Assembly: GCA_965279355.1 (NCBI GenBank)
Contig: OZ257155.1
Location: 3,224,001-3,288,000, forward strand
Length of the DNA stretch: 64,000 bases
Origin: G965279355 sp965279355
GTDB taxonomy: Bacteria; Pseudomonadota; Alphaproteobacteria; CACIAM-22H2
Direction of reading: 5' to 3'
The position numbers and the translations under genes were made by a program. Below are positions 1-8,486 of this stretch, piece after piece; within the stretch, counting starts at the first letter, position 1, and every line of letters starts with the position of its first letter. The notes below the pieces were generated by a model. That model was not told where the DNA came from, made no database searches, and saw nothing but the letters and a program-made list of their open reading frames with translations.

Positions 1-97
1 AGACTTTCGGCGCCAGAAGGTTCAGGCCGCTCTGGCTATCGCTGACACTGCCCGGCTTGACGTCGATCGTGACAAGCTGGCCGATTGTGGCGGCCAT
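1..97 (-). CDS. Partial gene, N-terminal 32 codons only, function unknown
   Basis: A minus-strand frame starts with ATG at 97 and runs open off the left edge. Its start overlaps the stop codon of the upstream VOC gene by one base (TAATG arrangement), which suggests translational coupling. Wobble positions are mostly G or C, as in neighbouring real genes. The visible peptide begins MAATIGQLVTIDVKPGSV. The beta-strand-like start followed by KPG faintly resembles small antibiotic-biosynthesis-monooxygenase domains, but 32 residues are too few to assign a family. It would be the last visible member of the IclR/VOC/ABC transporter operon. Confidence 0.5.
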   Translation of the reverse strand, partial: MAATIGQLVTIDVKPGSVSDSQSGLNLLAPKV

Positions 98-642
98 TAT
101 TCTGCCGCGACGAGCTTCGGTTTATGAAGCGGGCGGTTTCCCCAGCGCTTCTTGCGTGCGTTCCACTCGGCCAGATTGGCCGGCGCTTCTTTCGCCAGCT
201 GGCTCCAGGTGTCGACTGTTTCGGTGCGCACCGCCATCTCCAGGCGATGCCCGTCCGGATCCTCGAAATACACCGAGTGGCAGATGCCGTGATCCTTTGG
301 GCCGCGTGAGTCGACGCCGGCGGCGGTGAGCCGCTTCTGCGCCTCGACGAGGAACTCCATGCTCGGCACCTCGAAGGAGATGTGCTTCACCCAGAGCGGC
401 GTGTTCGGATCCGGCTTCTCGTCTTCGTAGCCGGCGATCTCGAAGAAGGCGAGGAACGTGCCGTCGCCGAGCTTGAAGAAGATGTGAATGCTGTCCGAGG
501 GATCGCCGTAATGCCAGTGCGTGTGGCCTTCCGGCGGCATCAGCCCGGCCGAATATTCCAGGCCGATCACCTTGGTATAGAAATCGACGGTCCGCTGGGC
601 GTCCTTGCAGCGATAGGCGACGTGGTGCAGGCGCTGGAACAT
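97..642 (-). CDS. VOC (glyoxalase/dioxygenase) superfamily protein
   Basis: A 181-residue protein of the vicinal oxygen chelate fold. It opens with RLHHVAYRCKDAQRTVDFY, the typical first beta-alpha unit, and the second module carries HSVYFEDPDGHRLEM, the usual strand with the acidic metal ligand. Candidate metal ligands are His7, a mid-protein His and the Glu of RLEM. Family members act as lyases, isomerases or extradiol dioxygenases, and the substrate cannot be read from sequence. The ATG at 642 is preceded by GGGAG. It lies downstream of the IclR gene, and the gap between them holds two copies of a palindromic operator-like sequence. It is probably a catabolic enzyme for whatever the adjacent ABC transporter imports. 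Confidence 0.85.
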   Translation of the reverse strand: MFQRLHHVAYRCKDAQRTVDFYTKVIGLEYSAGLMPPEGHTHWHYGDPSDSIHIFFKLGDGTFLAFFEIAGYEDEKPDPNTPLWVKHISFEVPSMEFLVEAQKRLTAAGVDSRGPKDHGICHSVYFEDPDGHRLEMAVRTETVDTWSQLAKEAPANLAEWNARKKRWGNRPLHKPKLVAAE

Positions 643-725
643 GGCGTTGCTCCCTTCTGGTGCGCGTCGCGCGTCAGGCGCGGCGCTCGATCCCGGCCCG
701 TTTCTTGCGGGCTCGTGTAAAATTC

Positions 726-756
726 AGAATGCATTCTAAATATCAGAATGCATTTT
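726..756. promoter_or_regulatory. Tandem palindromic operator candidates upstream of VOC gene
   Basis: A perfect 12-bp palindrome AGAATGCATTCT occupies 726-737. A second copy, AGAATGCATTTT with one half-site changed, sits at 745-756, so the centres are 19 bp apart. The pair lies between the IclR-family gene and the VOC gene, where the VOC promoter should be. IclR proteins bind palindromes as dimers or tetramers, so these are plausible targets of the adjacent regulator. That link is inferred from position only. Confidence 0.55.
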
Positions 757-765
757 TGTCAATAT

Positions 766-1599
766 TCAGGCGGGCTGCCGCACTGCCGCGCGCCAGCCCA
801 GCCGTTCCGACAATCCATGCGCCGCGTTGACGAGCGATCGCACGGCGGTGCTCCGGTCGCTGAGGTCGACCGCGCCATGCGCGCCCATGATGGTGATCAC
901 CATCGTGAGGTGGCCGTCCCGGTCGAACACCGGCGCGCAGACCGCATCGATGCCGGGCGGCGCGCTGTCGAAACGGCGGGCCAGCCCGTCGCGGCGAATG
1001 ACCGCAAGCTGCGCCTCATAGGTTTTACGATCCGGGTGCGCCGCGCCCGTCGCGAATTCCTCGTCGATGAAGGGGCCGGCCACATCGCGCGGCAGGTAAG
1101 CGGCGAACATCCGCCCGGCGCTGGTCGTGATCGGCGACATGATGGAGCCCACCCGCGTGGTGACGGTCACGGCATGACGCCCTTCCTTGCGGCGAACCAC
1201 CGTCGCGCCCTTGTCGCCCCAGATCACCAGGCCAACCGTCAGCATTGTCGTCGCCAGCAGATCGTCGAGAGCTTCATCGGCAAGGCGGAACTCATCAAGC
1301 CGCCGCTGCGCTTCCAGGCCGAGCACCAGCGCGCCCTTGCCGAGATCGTAACGACCGCTGCGGCTGTCCTGCTCGACGATTTTGGCGCGGCACAGGCTGA
1401 CGAGATAGCGGTGTACCTTGCTCGTTGGCAGGCTCGCGGCCTTGGCAAGCTCGCCCAGCGTCAGCGGCCCCGGCGCCGCGGCAAGGGCGAAGGCCAGCCG
1501 CATGCCGATCTCGACACCCTGCACGCCCTGCTGCGCCTTTGGACCGGCGGCCTTGCGGCTTTTGGATTTTGGTCTGGTCCTGGATGCCATGCGCCGCAT
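766..1599 (-). CDS. IclR-family transcriptional regulator
   Basis: About 277 residues from ATG 1599 (ATG 1590 is an equally good alternative). An N-terminal winged helix-turn-helix is visible at LTLGELAKAASLPTSKVHRY. It is followed by the IclR effector-binding domain, with the late motif GIDAVCAPVFDRDGHL typical of the family's GAF-like fold. These proteins repress or activate catabolic operons in response to small aromatic or organic acids. The gene sits behind the ABC ATPase gene and ahead of the VOC gene on the same strand, and is likely the local regulator. The N-terminus is Lys/Arg rich, common in family members. The frame stays open upstream over the end of the ATPase gene, but that extension is low-complexity and not expected to be translated. 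Confidence 0.9.
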   Translation of the reverse strand: MRRMASRTRPKSKSRKAAGPKAQQGVQGVEIGMRLAFALAAAPGPLTLGELAKAASLPTSKVHRYLVSLCRAKIVEQDSRSGRYDLGKGALVLGLEAQRRLDEFRLADEALDDLLATTMLTVGLVIWGDKGATVVRRKEGRHAVTVTTRVGSIMSPITTSAGRMFAAYLPRDVAGPFIDEEFATGAAHPDRKTYEAQLAVIRRDGLARRFDSAPPGIDAVCAPVFDRDGHLTMVITIMGAHGAVDLSDRSTAVRSLVNAAHGLSERLGWRAAVRQPA

Positions 1600-1642
1600 G
1601 GTAGCGGCAGGCGCAGCGGAAGTCGAAGCGCCGTCGCTGCCG

Positions 1643-2443
1643 TCAGTCGAACACGGCCTTGCTGCCGAACTTCGCGCGGATGTGGCGCGCGTATTTGCCA
1701 AAGCGGTCTTCGGTCATCATGTCGAGTGTGCGCGGCCGCGGCAGGTCGATATCGACGATCTCGTCGATCTGGCCGGGGCGGCTGGTCATGACGATCACCC
1801 GGTCGGAGAGGAAGACCGATTCTGGGATCGAGTGCGTGATGAAGAAGACTGTCTTGCGGCGCTCCATCCAGATGCGCTGCAGCTCGATGTTCATATGCTC
1901 GCGCGTCATCGCATCAAGTGCTCCAAACGGCTCGTCCATCAGGAGGATGGCGGGATCGGTGATCAGCGCCCGGCAGATGGCGGCGCGCTGCTGCATGCCG
2001 CCGGACAGTTCGAACGGATAGCGGTTGTCGAAATTCTCCAACCCGACCAGCTTGAGAAGATTGAGCGCCCGCGCATGGTTCAGGTCGTCGCGGCTCTGTC
2101 GGCGCACGTCGACCGGCAGCATGATGTTTTCGTAGATGGTGCGCCACGGCAGCAGCACCGGCGCCTGGAAGACCACGCCGACATGCGAGCTGGGGCCGGT
2201 GATCGGCTGGCCTTCGAGATGGATGGCGCCGGCGGTCTTGGGAACGATGCCGGCAATCAGCTTGAGAATTGTGCTCTTGCCGCAGCCGGATGGGCCAACG
2301 ACCGAGACGAATTCGCCGCGCGTGACGTCGAAGGAGATGTCGCGCAGCGCCTCGATGCGTCCCTTGCGGCTGGGATAGGACTTGCCGAGGCCGCGGACCG
2401 AGATAGCGTTGGTGGTGGCGATATCCATGCCGGAACTGTCCAT
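1643..2443 (-). CDS. ABC transporter ATPase, SsuB/TauB/NrtD type
   Basis: About 266 residues from ATG 2443 (ATG 2428 possible). The Walker A is GPSGCGKST, the signature LSGGMQQR, the Walker B ILLMDEPFGALD, and the switch histidine lies in FFITHSIPES. It belongs to the nitrate/sulfonate/taurine importer class, where the ATPase drives uptake of small anions or organic substrates. The start lies four bases beyond the permease stop at 2448, so the two are very likely co-translated. Upstream in the operon are the permease and the periplasmic receptor, giving a complete importer. Substrate unknown; the neighbouring enolase-superfamily and VOC enzymes point to an organic acid rather than sulfonate. 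Confidence 0.93.
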   Translation of the reverse strand: MDSSGMDIATTNAISVRGLGKSYPSRKGRIEALRDISFDVTRGEFVSVVGPSGCGKSTILKLIAGIVPKTAGAIHLEGQPITGPSSHVGVVFQAPVLLPWRTIYENIMLPVDVRRQSRDDLNHARALNLLKLVGLENFDNRYPFELSGGMQQRAAICRALITDPAILLMDEPFGALDAMTREHMNIELQRIWMERRKTVFFITHSIPESVFLSDRVIVMTSRPGQIDEIVDIDLPRPRTLDMMTEDRFGKYARHIRAKFGSKAVFD

Positions 2444-2447
2444 GGTG

Positions 2448-3299
2448 TCAGCCCGAGACCAGGCGGTCGGCGCCGGTATTGGCCCAGAAGAGCACGCGCT
2501 TCTGGGCGAAGGTGACGATGCCGTGCAGGGTGATGCCCACGGTGCCAAGCACGACCATCAGCGCGAACACCGCCGCGATCTTGAGGTCGGCGTTATAGAC
2601 CAGGATCAGATAACCGAGCCCGCCCCGCGCGCCGACGAATTCGCCGACGATGGCGCCGATGACGGCGAGCACGATGCCGACATCGAGGCCGGCGAAGATA
2701 AAGGGCAGAGCGCTGGCCAGGCGCACATAGCGGAAGATCTGCCAGCGTGTCGCATTCAGCGCGATCATCAGATCGACGCGGTCCTGTTCGACCGACCGCA
2801 GCCCGACCACGGTGTTTACGAGAACGGGGAAGAATGAGATCACCGCCGTCATCAGGACCTTGGAGGAGATCCCAAACCCGAACCACACGACCAGCAGCGG
2901 CGCGATGGCGACCTTCGGGATCGCCTGCAGGGCGACGATATACGGGGTGACGATCCGGTCGACGATGCGGAACTGCGCGATCAGCGATCCCAGCACCAGC
3001 GCGGTGACGGATCCGATGGCAAACCCGCCCAGGATTTCCGAAAGCGTGATGCCGAGATGCGGAAACACCAGCCCGCTCATCACAAGATGACGGAGCTGGT
3101 CGGCGATCGCGACCGGCCCCGGCAGGATCACCGGCGAGATTTTGAGGAGCCTGACCGTGAGTTCCCAGCCGCCCAGCAGGACGACAAGGGAACCAATGAC
3201 AATCGCGACGTCCTTCAGAGTCCAGCCTGACGACGGCAGGGCACCGTCGTCAGCGCTGGAGTCTTCGGCCGGTTTGGTCGCGAGCGCTGCCTCGCTCAC
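2448..3299 (-). CDS. ABC transporter permease, SsuC/TauC type
   Basis: A 283-residue inner-membrane protein with about six hydrophobic helices, starting after a Ser/Asp-rich cytoplasmic N-terminus. The cytoplasmic coupling loop is present (roughly ALNATRWQIFRYVRLASALP, with the preceding helix ending FFPVLVNTVVGL), as in BPD_transp_1 permeases. It forms the channel of the importer with the ATPase downstream and the receptor upstream, 14 bp away. Length and topology are ordinary for the family. Confidence 0.93.
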   Translation of the reverse strand: MSEAALATKPAEDSSADDGALPSSGWTLKDVAIVIGSLVVLLGGWELTVRLLKISPVILPGPVAIADQLRHLVMSGLVFPHLGITLSEILGGFAIGSVTALVLGSLIAQFRIVDRIVTPYIVALQAIPKVAIAPLLVVWFGFGISSKVLMTAVISFFPVLVNTVVGLRSVEQDRVDLMIALNATRWQIFRYVRLASALPFIFAGLDVGIVLAVIGAIVGEFVGARGGLGYLILVYNADLKIAAVFALMVVLGTVGITLHGIVTFAQKRVLFWANTGADRLVSG

Positions 3300-3313
3300 G
3301 ATCGTCTCCTTTT

Positions 3314-4396
3314 TCAGGACTTGTAGTCGCGGGCCGCGGCCATGATGGGCGCGGGATCGAACTTGTTGTATTCGTCGACAAGCTCGTTGGTGATCAGCTT
3401 GTCCATCGGCACCTTGGTCGTGCGCGCGCCGTTGGCGATCAGGTAGTCCTGCAGCTTGTCCACGCCAACCGCGTCGTTCCAGCCCCAGCGCTTGTCGGTG
3501 CGGTCGTCGACCGTCATGAAGCTGAGGCCGACCTTGATGATGTTGGTGCTGTCGGCCAGCGTCTTCTCATTCGCATCGGCCGGCTTGTTCTGCGGCAGAT
3601 GCTTCCAGTAGGCCTGCACGGCGGCACTCGGGTTGGTCATCGCGAAGACAGTCGATTTGGCATAGATGCGGCCCATCTTGGCGACGATCGCGGGGTTCTT
3701 CTTGATGTAGTCATCCGTGGTCGCCAGGACATGGCCGGGCGCGTGGTACAGCGACTTGGAGCCGACCCGGACCAGCTTGTAGCCGGAGTTCTCCATGATC
3801 GCGAAGGCGCCGGCCCACAGGCTGAGAGCCGTGACCTGGCCCGACGACAGCGCCGCCGCGGCGGGCGCGCCGGCGCCGGTCGGCACCATCACGATATCCT
3901 TGTCGGGATCGAGGCCGGCTTCGCGCACCACGGCCTTGAGGAACGGCACGCCGCCGCTCGCCATGCTGAGCACGCCGACCTGCTTGCCCTTGAGATCTTT
4001 CACTTCCTTGATCGGCCCGCCGGCCAGAAAGGCGATCTCGGAGCTGTACTTGGTCGCGTTCGAATAGACGATCTTCGCGGCGACGCCCTGGTCCTGCGCG
4101 TTGATGATGGTTTCCGGCACGACCTGGATGAAATCGACCTGCCCGGCGGCGAGAAGCTGCAGCGCCTGCTGCGAGCCCTGCGTGGTCTGGACCGTGAGGT
4201 CGATGCCCTCGCCCTTTGCATAGCCGAGTGCGTTGCTGATGTAGAGGCCGGGATGGGTGATATCGATGAGCGGGCCGCCATGGCCGATGGTCACCTTTTG
4301 GGCAGCGGCTGGTGTCGCGGCAAAGACGACGAGCGCTAGCGCTCCAAGGAAAGTTGCGGTGTGATTGCGAAGGGTGGGTTTCATTGACGGGTTCAT
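3314..4396 (-). CDS. ABC transporter substrate-binding protein, NMT1/SsuA-like
   Basis: A 360-residue secreted receptor. A signal peptide is visible (positive start, hydrophobic core LGALALVVFAA, cleavage near TPAAAQ). The mature part shows NMT1/SsuA features: GLYISNALGYAKGEGIDLTV near the start, a QALQLLAAGQVDF segment, and the lobe-2 motif LKGKQVGVLSMASGGVPFLK. It captures the importer's substrate in the periplasm. ATG 4396 heads the operon and is divergent from the enolase-superfamily gene. An internal ATG five codons in is an alternative start. Ligand unknown. Confidence 0.92.
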   Translation of the reverse strand: MNPSMKPTLRNHTATFLGALALVVFAATPAAAQKVTIGHGGPLIDITHPGLYISNALGYAKGEGIDLTVQTTQGSQQALQLLAAGQVDFIQVVPETIINAQDQGVAAKIVYSNATKYSSEIAFLAGGPIKEVKDLKGKQVGVLSMASGGVPFLKAVVREAGLDPDKDIVMVPTGAGAPAAAALSSGQVTALSLWAGAFAIMENSGYKLVRVGSKSLYHAPGHVLATTDDYIKKNPAIVAKMGRIYAKSTVFAMTNPSAAVQAYWKHLPQNKPADANEKTLADSTNIIKVGLSFMTVDDRTDKRWGWNDAVGVDKLQDYLIANGARTTKVPMDKLITNELVDEYNKFDPAPIMAAARDYKS

Positions 4397-4460
4397 CCTT
4401 TCTCACGCAGATGTGCGGCGTCCGAATTGCATGGAAATCCTGCAAGAACAGGACCAGCGC

Positions 4461-5636
4461 ATGAAAATTGTCAGCATCCGAACAGTCAGTCTGGGCTTCC
4501 GCAAGAAACACCCGCAGATGCAGCGCGGCTTCGCGCTTGTGCGCGTGGAAACCGATGCGGGCCTTGTGGGGTGGGGCGAAGCCAGCACCAATTACGGCCA
4601 CGCCTATCCCTCCATCATTCGCACCATCATCGACGACGTGCTGGCGCGTAACCTTATCGGCAAGGATCCCTGCGAAATCCGGCAACGCGTCCAGGAGATG
4701 CACGTCCTGCTCGACGGCTATATCGGCTGGGACGGCGTGACAGGGCAGGTTGTCGGCGCGATCGAGATCGCGCTGTGGGACATCCTCGGCAAGCAGGTCG
4801 GCCAGCCGATCTGCCGCCTGCTCGGCGGCACGCCCAAATCCATTCCCCTCTACGGCACCGGCACCACGATGTTCGAGGGCACGCCAGACTGGTATGCGCA
4901 TCACTTCGATGAAGCGCTGGCGCACGGCTTCAAGGCCGTGAAAGTGCGGATCGGCACCGATCCCAAAGCGGCGCTCGACCGCGTCGCCGCGGTTCGGGAT
5001 CATATCGGGCCGGACCGGCTGATGATGGTCGATGCCTATTGGGCTTATTCGGCGGACGATGCGCTGGCCATCGCGCGCAAGCTTGAGAAATACGATGTGT
5101 ATTTTTTCGAGGAGCCGTCGCCGCAGTATCAGCTCTCGGGTCTGCGGCGCCTCTGCGCCCGGTCACCGATCCGCATCGCGCTGGGCGAGCGCGTCTATTC
5201 GCCCTCCTACTTCCAGCTCGTCGCCGAGCAGGAGGCCGCCAACATCTTCGAGCCCGACGCGACGATCTGCGGCGGCATTGCCGCCTGCATGGATATCGTG
5301 GCCATCGCCCGCGCGCACGATATCCAGGTCATCCCGCATGTCGGCAGCCTGAGCGCGGTGGGCACCGCGGCCAACCTGCACTGGGCGGCGGCGGCCGGCT
5401 GCGCGCTGTTCGAATACGACGTTTCGCCCGAGCTGCCGATGCGCGACGACATCCTCCGCAAGCCGATCTTCGCCCTGAAGGACATCAGGGACGGGGTGAT
5501 CCATGTCCCGGATGGTCCTGGCCTCGGTATCGAGATCGACGAAAGCACGTTCGCGCGCTTTCCCTTCGTGGCGGGGGACACCTATGCCGAAGTGTACCCC
5601 GATCACGAAACGGCACGGGCGCGCGGGATCGGCTAA
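4461..5636 (+). CDS. Mandelate racemase/muconate-lactonizing-type enolase-superfamily enzyme
   Basis: 391 residues from ATG 4461 (MKIVSIRTV); ATG 4431 would add ten residues. An N-terminal capping domain (VETDAGLVGWGEAS, GHAYPSI) is followed by the barrel. Candidate catalytic groups are K161-V-R163 on strand 2, metal ligands D191 (MVDAYWAY), E217 (FEEPS) and E243 (LGERV), then D266 and H293 (VIPHVGS). A Lys on strand 2 with a His-Asp dyad fits the mandelate racemase subgroup, which includes acid-sugar dehydratases and racemases that abstract a proton alpha to a carboxylate. The gene is divergent from the ABC importer operon, suggesting it acts on the imported acid. The exact substrate is not assignable. 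Confidence 0.9.
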   Translation: MKIVSIRTVSLGFRKKHPQMQRGFALVRVETDAGLVGWGEASTNYGHAYPSIIRTIIDDVLARNLIGKDPCEIRQRVQEMHVLLDGYIGWDGVTGQVVGAIEIALWDILGKQVGQPICRLLGGTPKSIPLYGTGTTMFEGTPDWYAHHFDEALAHGFKAVKVRIGTDPKAALDRVAAVRDHIGPDRLMMVDAYWAYSADDALAIARKLEKYDVYFFEEPSPQYQLSGLRRLCARSPIRIALGERVYSPSYFQLVAEQEAANIFEPDATICGGIAACMDIVAIARAHDIQVIPHVGSLSAVGTAANLHWAAAAGCALFEYDVSPELPMRDDILRKPIFALKDIRDGVIHVPDGPGLGIEIDESTFARFPFVAGDTYAEVYPDHETARARGIG

Positions 5637-5652
5637 GCGCTCTGAAGGAGCG

Positions 5653-5955
5653 TTAGCTCATGCCGGTGAAATGACAGGCATGGTTGTCGCCGATAATGAA
5701 AAAGTCGATGAGCGCGCCGCTGCCGTTCGGGTTGGTGCGGCGGACATCGAGATGCGTGGTCGAACCCCGCGGCGTCACGGTCACGCTGAGGACGCGGCTG
5801 AGCCCAACAGTCGCGCCAGGGTTTCCCGGTGCGACGCAGGAAAAGCTGCAGCTGTCCTGCTGGCAGGACAGCGTTCTCGGTGCCGCGGAGGGTGCCTGCG
5901 CGTTTGCGCCGCTCGTCGCCAGAATCAGAAAGACGAGCGTCGCCGCAAGGCGCAT
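5653..5955 (-). CDS. Small secreted protein of unknown function
   Basis: About 100 residues from ATG 5955, with a clear signal peptide (MRLAATLVFLILATSGANAQ). The mature part has four cysteines in the stretch SCQQDSCSFSCV plus one near the end (DNHACHF), suggesting disulfides in the periplasm. The middle (GLSRVLSVTVTPRGSTTHLDV) looks like beta strands. It follows the VOC gene 5960-6535 by four bases, so the two are probably co-transcribed. No family recognised. Confidence 0.7.
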   Translation of the reverse strand: MRLAATLVFLILATSGANAQAPSAAPRTLSCQQDSCSFSCVAPGNPGATVGLSRVLSVTVTPRGSTTHLDVRRTNPNGSGALIDFFIIGDNHACHFTGMS

Positions 5956-5959
5956 GCGC

Positions 5960-6535
5960 TCAGCGTTCGCCGGGCGGCGCCTTGGTGCCGTCGTTGCGAT
6001 AGCGCTTCTTGGTGTAGTCGTTGGGATTGAACCCTTCCTCATCGGCGCCCCAGTTGCCGATGTCGCGACCCTTGCCGAACATCCAGGAATAACCGGTGTC
6101 CGGGTTGGTGAGGATCTCCCACCAGTTGTCGTCGGGGTCGCTGAAGTAGAAGGAGTAGGTGCCGTGCTGGTCGGCGGGGCGGGTGCAGCTCTTGATGCCC
6201 CACTGGTCCTTATGCTCCATCACCAGCCTGTGACAGTTGTCGACGTCCTCGCGAGTCGAGACGTCGAGGCCGTTGTGGTTGAGCAGCGGCATCTTGATCT
6301 TCTTCGGGTTCTGCACCGTGGCGATCGTGTTGTGGCCGCCAAGGCGGATCATCAGCGACATCGGGCTGGTCTGGATGACGTCGAGCCCGAGGAACTCGGC
6401 GTAGAATTTCTTGCTCTTCTGGATGTCGTAGGATTCCAGCGTGCCGTGCGACAGGAAGTTGCACTTCAGGACGGGATCGGCGGCCCGCTCGACCTGCCGT
6501 TCGGAACCCGGCTGCGGTGACTGAATCTCGGACAT
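5960..6535 (-). CDS. VOC superfamily protein, catechol-dioxygenase-like
   Basis: 191 residues with a two-module VOC fold. Module 1 shows FLSHGTLESYDIQKSKKFY and module 2 shows GTYSFYFSDPDDNWWEIL, with His30 and the Glu of WWEIL as candidate metal ligands. The C-terminal tail (GNWGADEEGFNPNDYTKKRY) is longer than in simple glyoxalases. Likely a metal-dependent dioxygenase, isomerase or lyase on an unknown substrate. It sits upstream of the small secreted-protein gene on the same strand and is not obviously connected to the ABC operon on the far side of the enolase-superfamily gene. Confidence 0.85.
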   Translation of the reverse strand: MSEIQSPQPGSERQVERAADPVLKCNFLSHGTLESYDIQKSKKFYAEFLGLDVIQTSPMSLMIRLGGHNTIATVQNPKKIKMPLLNHNGLDVSTREDVDNCHRLVMEHKDQWGIKSCTRPADQHGTYSFYFSDPDDNWWEILTNPDTGYSWMFGKGRDIGNWGADEEGFNPNDYTKKRYRNDGTKAPPGER

Positions 6536-6734
6536 GGGCGATCCTCCTAATGAAGCCGTCTGGCGGCGTATTGCTTTGGCCGATCTTATCCCGCCGGCGC
6601 CCGGCCTCCAAGACCGGGATGACGGCGGTGGCCGATGGGGCGCCCGGTCGTCTTTGGAACGCGTCGTCTTTGGAACGACGGCCCCACCGTCTCGTTGTTC
6701 AGTCGATCGTTACCCGAACCCCGGAGTCATTTTC

Positions 6735-6998
6735 ATGTCCATCATCGCCACAATCGTGATTGGCCTGCTCGTCGGGCTGGTGGCCAAGTTCCTGATGCCC
6801 GGCCGCGACCCGGGCGGCTTCATCATCACAATGCTGCTCGGCATTGCCGGCGCCTTTCTCGCGACCTGGTTCGGTCAGGAGATCGGCTGGTATCGCTATG
6901 GAGAAGCCGCGGGCTTCCTGGCGTCAGTGCTGGGCGCCATCGTCCTGCTCGTCCTCTACCGGATGGTGATCGGGCGGCAGGGCCGGCTCAGTCACTGA
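6735..6998 (+). CDS. GlsB/YeaQ/YmgE-family small membrane protein
   Basis: 87 residues, three hydrophobic helices and the family's glycine-rich pattern: GLLVGLVAKFLMPGRDPGG, then LLGIAGAFLATWFG, then a last helix VLGAIVLLVLYR. Family members are transglycosylase-associated or stress-induced inner-membrane proteins of unclear mechanism. ATG 6735 is chosen because it opens the conserved first helix; the frame further upstream is low quality. It stands alone and is followed 20 bases later by a strong terminator. Confidence 0.9.
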   Translation: MSIIATIVIGLLVGLVAKFLMPGRDPGGFIITMLLGIAGAFLATWFGQEIGWYRYGEAAGFLASVLGAIVLLVLYRMVIGRQGRLSH

Positions 6999-7020
6999 CG
7001 GGCCGCTCATAAAGCAAAAA

Positions 7021-7049
7021 GGCCCGATCGCAGGATCGGGCCTTTTTTT
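7021..7049. terminator. Bidirectional Rho-independent terminator
   Basis: Stem GGCCCGATC / GATCGGGCC with loop GCAG, followed by seven T on the plus strand and preceded by AAAAA, which gives a T tract on the minus strand. It lies between the convergent GlsB-family gene and the ABC receptor gene and can end both transcripts. Confidence 0.92.
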
Positions 7050-7066
7050 ATTGGCGCCAGTGCCGT

Positions 7067-8032
7067 TCAGAGCGGCCGGCGCAGATCGGGGTCGAGGAAA
7101 TTCTGGTCGATCAGCTTCGCCCAGTCGATCGGGGTGTCGATCTCGCCGACATCCATCATCCCTTGCATGACCGCCTGCAGGCCGTCTTTCGAGAAATCGC
7201 CTTCGGCCCAGTGGCCCCAGTCGTAATATTTGGGCAGCAGCTTTTCGGCGAGGCCACGATCGACTTCCCAGATCTGGGCGTAGATCAGCGCCGTCTCCGC
7301 GCGGTTGGCTTTCATGAACTGCACGGCCTTGCGATGCGCCTGCACGAGGGCGCGGACTTTCTGCGGGTTCTTCTCGGCGTATTCGCGGGTGACGACGCCG
7401 ACCGACCAGGTGAAGTGCGGATATACGTCCTTCGCCCAGAACAGCACTTTTGATTTTTCCGGCGACAGCGTCATCGCGGGATCGTTGAGCGGCGCCGAGG
7501 CAACCGCGCCCTGCGCCAGCGCGGTGAGGGCCGGCCCCAATCCGCCGACCGTGACCGCTTCGACCTGCTTGTCCATGCCTTCGCGCTTGAGATAGGTGCG
7601 CAGCACCATTTCGGTTGTCGAGCGCGGGCTGGTGAAGGCGATCTTCTTGCCGACCATGTCCTTGAGCGAGTTGATGCCGCTGTCCGGCTTCACCTGCCAC
7701 GCCAGTTCGCCGATATGGTTGGAGGCCGACATGACGATCCTGAGATCGAAACCCTGCTTGACCGCGGGAATGACCGCCGTCGTCGAGATCTCGGCGAAAT
7801 GGATTTCGCTGGCCAGCATGCTGCGCAGGCTCGTGCCGCCGCCGGCACCGGAGATGATCTCGTCGACGTTGAGCGGACCTTCCTTGAGGTAGCCCTTCTT
7901 CAGGGCGACGGCCCAGGGAAGAGATGCGGCGATGCGGCCGTACTGCGTGATCACCAGCTTTTCCGCATGGACCGGAACGCTGGCGAGGGTTGCGGCGATG
8001 GCGCAAGCAATCGCGATTGTGCGGGTGATCAT
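7067..8032 (-). CDS. Orphan ABC substrate-binding protein, NMT1/SsuA-like
   Basis: 321 residues with a short signal peptide (ITRTIAIACAIAATLASVPVHA). The two-lobe receptor pattern is visible: ITQYGRIAASLPWAVALKKG, the serine-rich loop SGAGGGTSLRSMLASEIHFAE, and LKDMVGKKIAFTSPRSTTEM at the start of lobe 2. It should bind a small organic molecule in the periplasm. No permease or ATPase gene is adjacent, so it probably serves a transporter elsewhere. The upstream gap to 8132 holds only its presumed promoter. Confidence 0.9.
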   Translation of the reverse strand: MITRTIAIACAIAATLASVPVHAEKLVITQYGRIAASLPWAVALKKGYLKEGPLNVDEIISGAGGGTSLRSMLASEIHFAEISTTAVIPAVKQGFDLRIVMSASNHIGELAWQVKPDSGINSLKDMVGKKIAFTSPRSTTEMVLRTYLKREGMDKQVEAVTVGGLGPALTALAQGAVASAPLNDPAMTLSPEKSKVLFWAKDVYPHFTWSVGVVTREYAEKNPQKVRALVQAHRKAVQFMKANRAETALIYAQIWEVDRGLAEKLLPKYYDWGHWAEGDFSKDGLQAVMQGMMDVGEIDTPIDWAKLIDQNFLDPDLRRPL

Positions 8033-8132
8033 GGGGCGCTCCTCCTACCACTGGCCGGGGTTGACCCCGTTGCGCCCCAATCTACCGGCTCAGCCTCCGT
8101 CCGTCACGCCCTGGGCTATTATCTGGCAGGGG

Positions 8133-8486
8133 CTATTGACCGGCCGGTGCCTTCTCGGTCGGTGCCATGACGTAGCCTTTGTCGCGCATGCACCATTTGC
8201 GGGTTTCGGCCTGGGCGAGGACCTGATCGCTGCGATGGTCGCTCGGCGATTCGAACGTCGGCTTGTATTCGATGCCGCGGAAGGATTCCGGCCCGCGCAT
8301 AATGGAATCGCGTTCGGTGAACCGATAGGTGCGGATCTCGGCCATCTTGTTGCACTCGGTCAGATCCTGCGCGAGATGGGTTTGGCCCTGCTGCGGGTGA
8401 GTCCATTGTTGTGGCGCGCAGGCCGCCGCGAGGAGGCTCAACGTGACAACAGAGAAACGAACCGGAAAACGGGTGCTGCAAGCCAT
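8133..8486 (-). CDS. Small lipoprotein, function unknown
   Basis: About 117 residues from ATG 8486. The N-terminus has a basic start, a hydrophobic core and the lipobox LAAAC, so it should be lipidated at that Cys. The mature part is hydrophilic (ECNKMAEIRTYRFTERDSIM, then a C-terminal KWCMRDKGYVMAP). The segment with two Cys and the phrase CMRDKGY is common in small alphaproteobacterial lipoproteins of unknown function. It is monocistronic as far as can be seen. Confidence 0.75.
   Translation of the reverse strand: MACSTRFPVRFSVVTLSLLAAACAPQQWTHPQQGQTHLAQDLTECNKMAEIRTYRFTERDSIMRGPESFRGIEYKPTFESPSDHRSDQVLAQAETRKWCMRDKGYVMAPTEKAPAGQ

Noticed and set aside
748..1791. 347-codon plus-strand frame across the IclR gene
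   Set aside because: Antisense shadow caused by high GC; Arg/Ala/Gly-rich with no recognisable motif.
3711..5003. 430-codon minus-strand frame over the ABC receptor and enolase-superfamily genes
   Set aside because: It overlaps two well-identified genes in other frames, and its translation is low-complexity with no domain.
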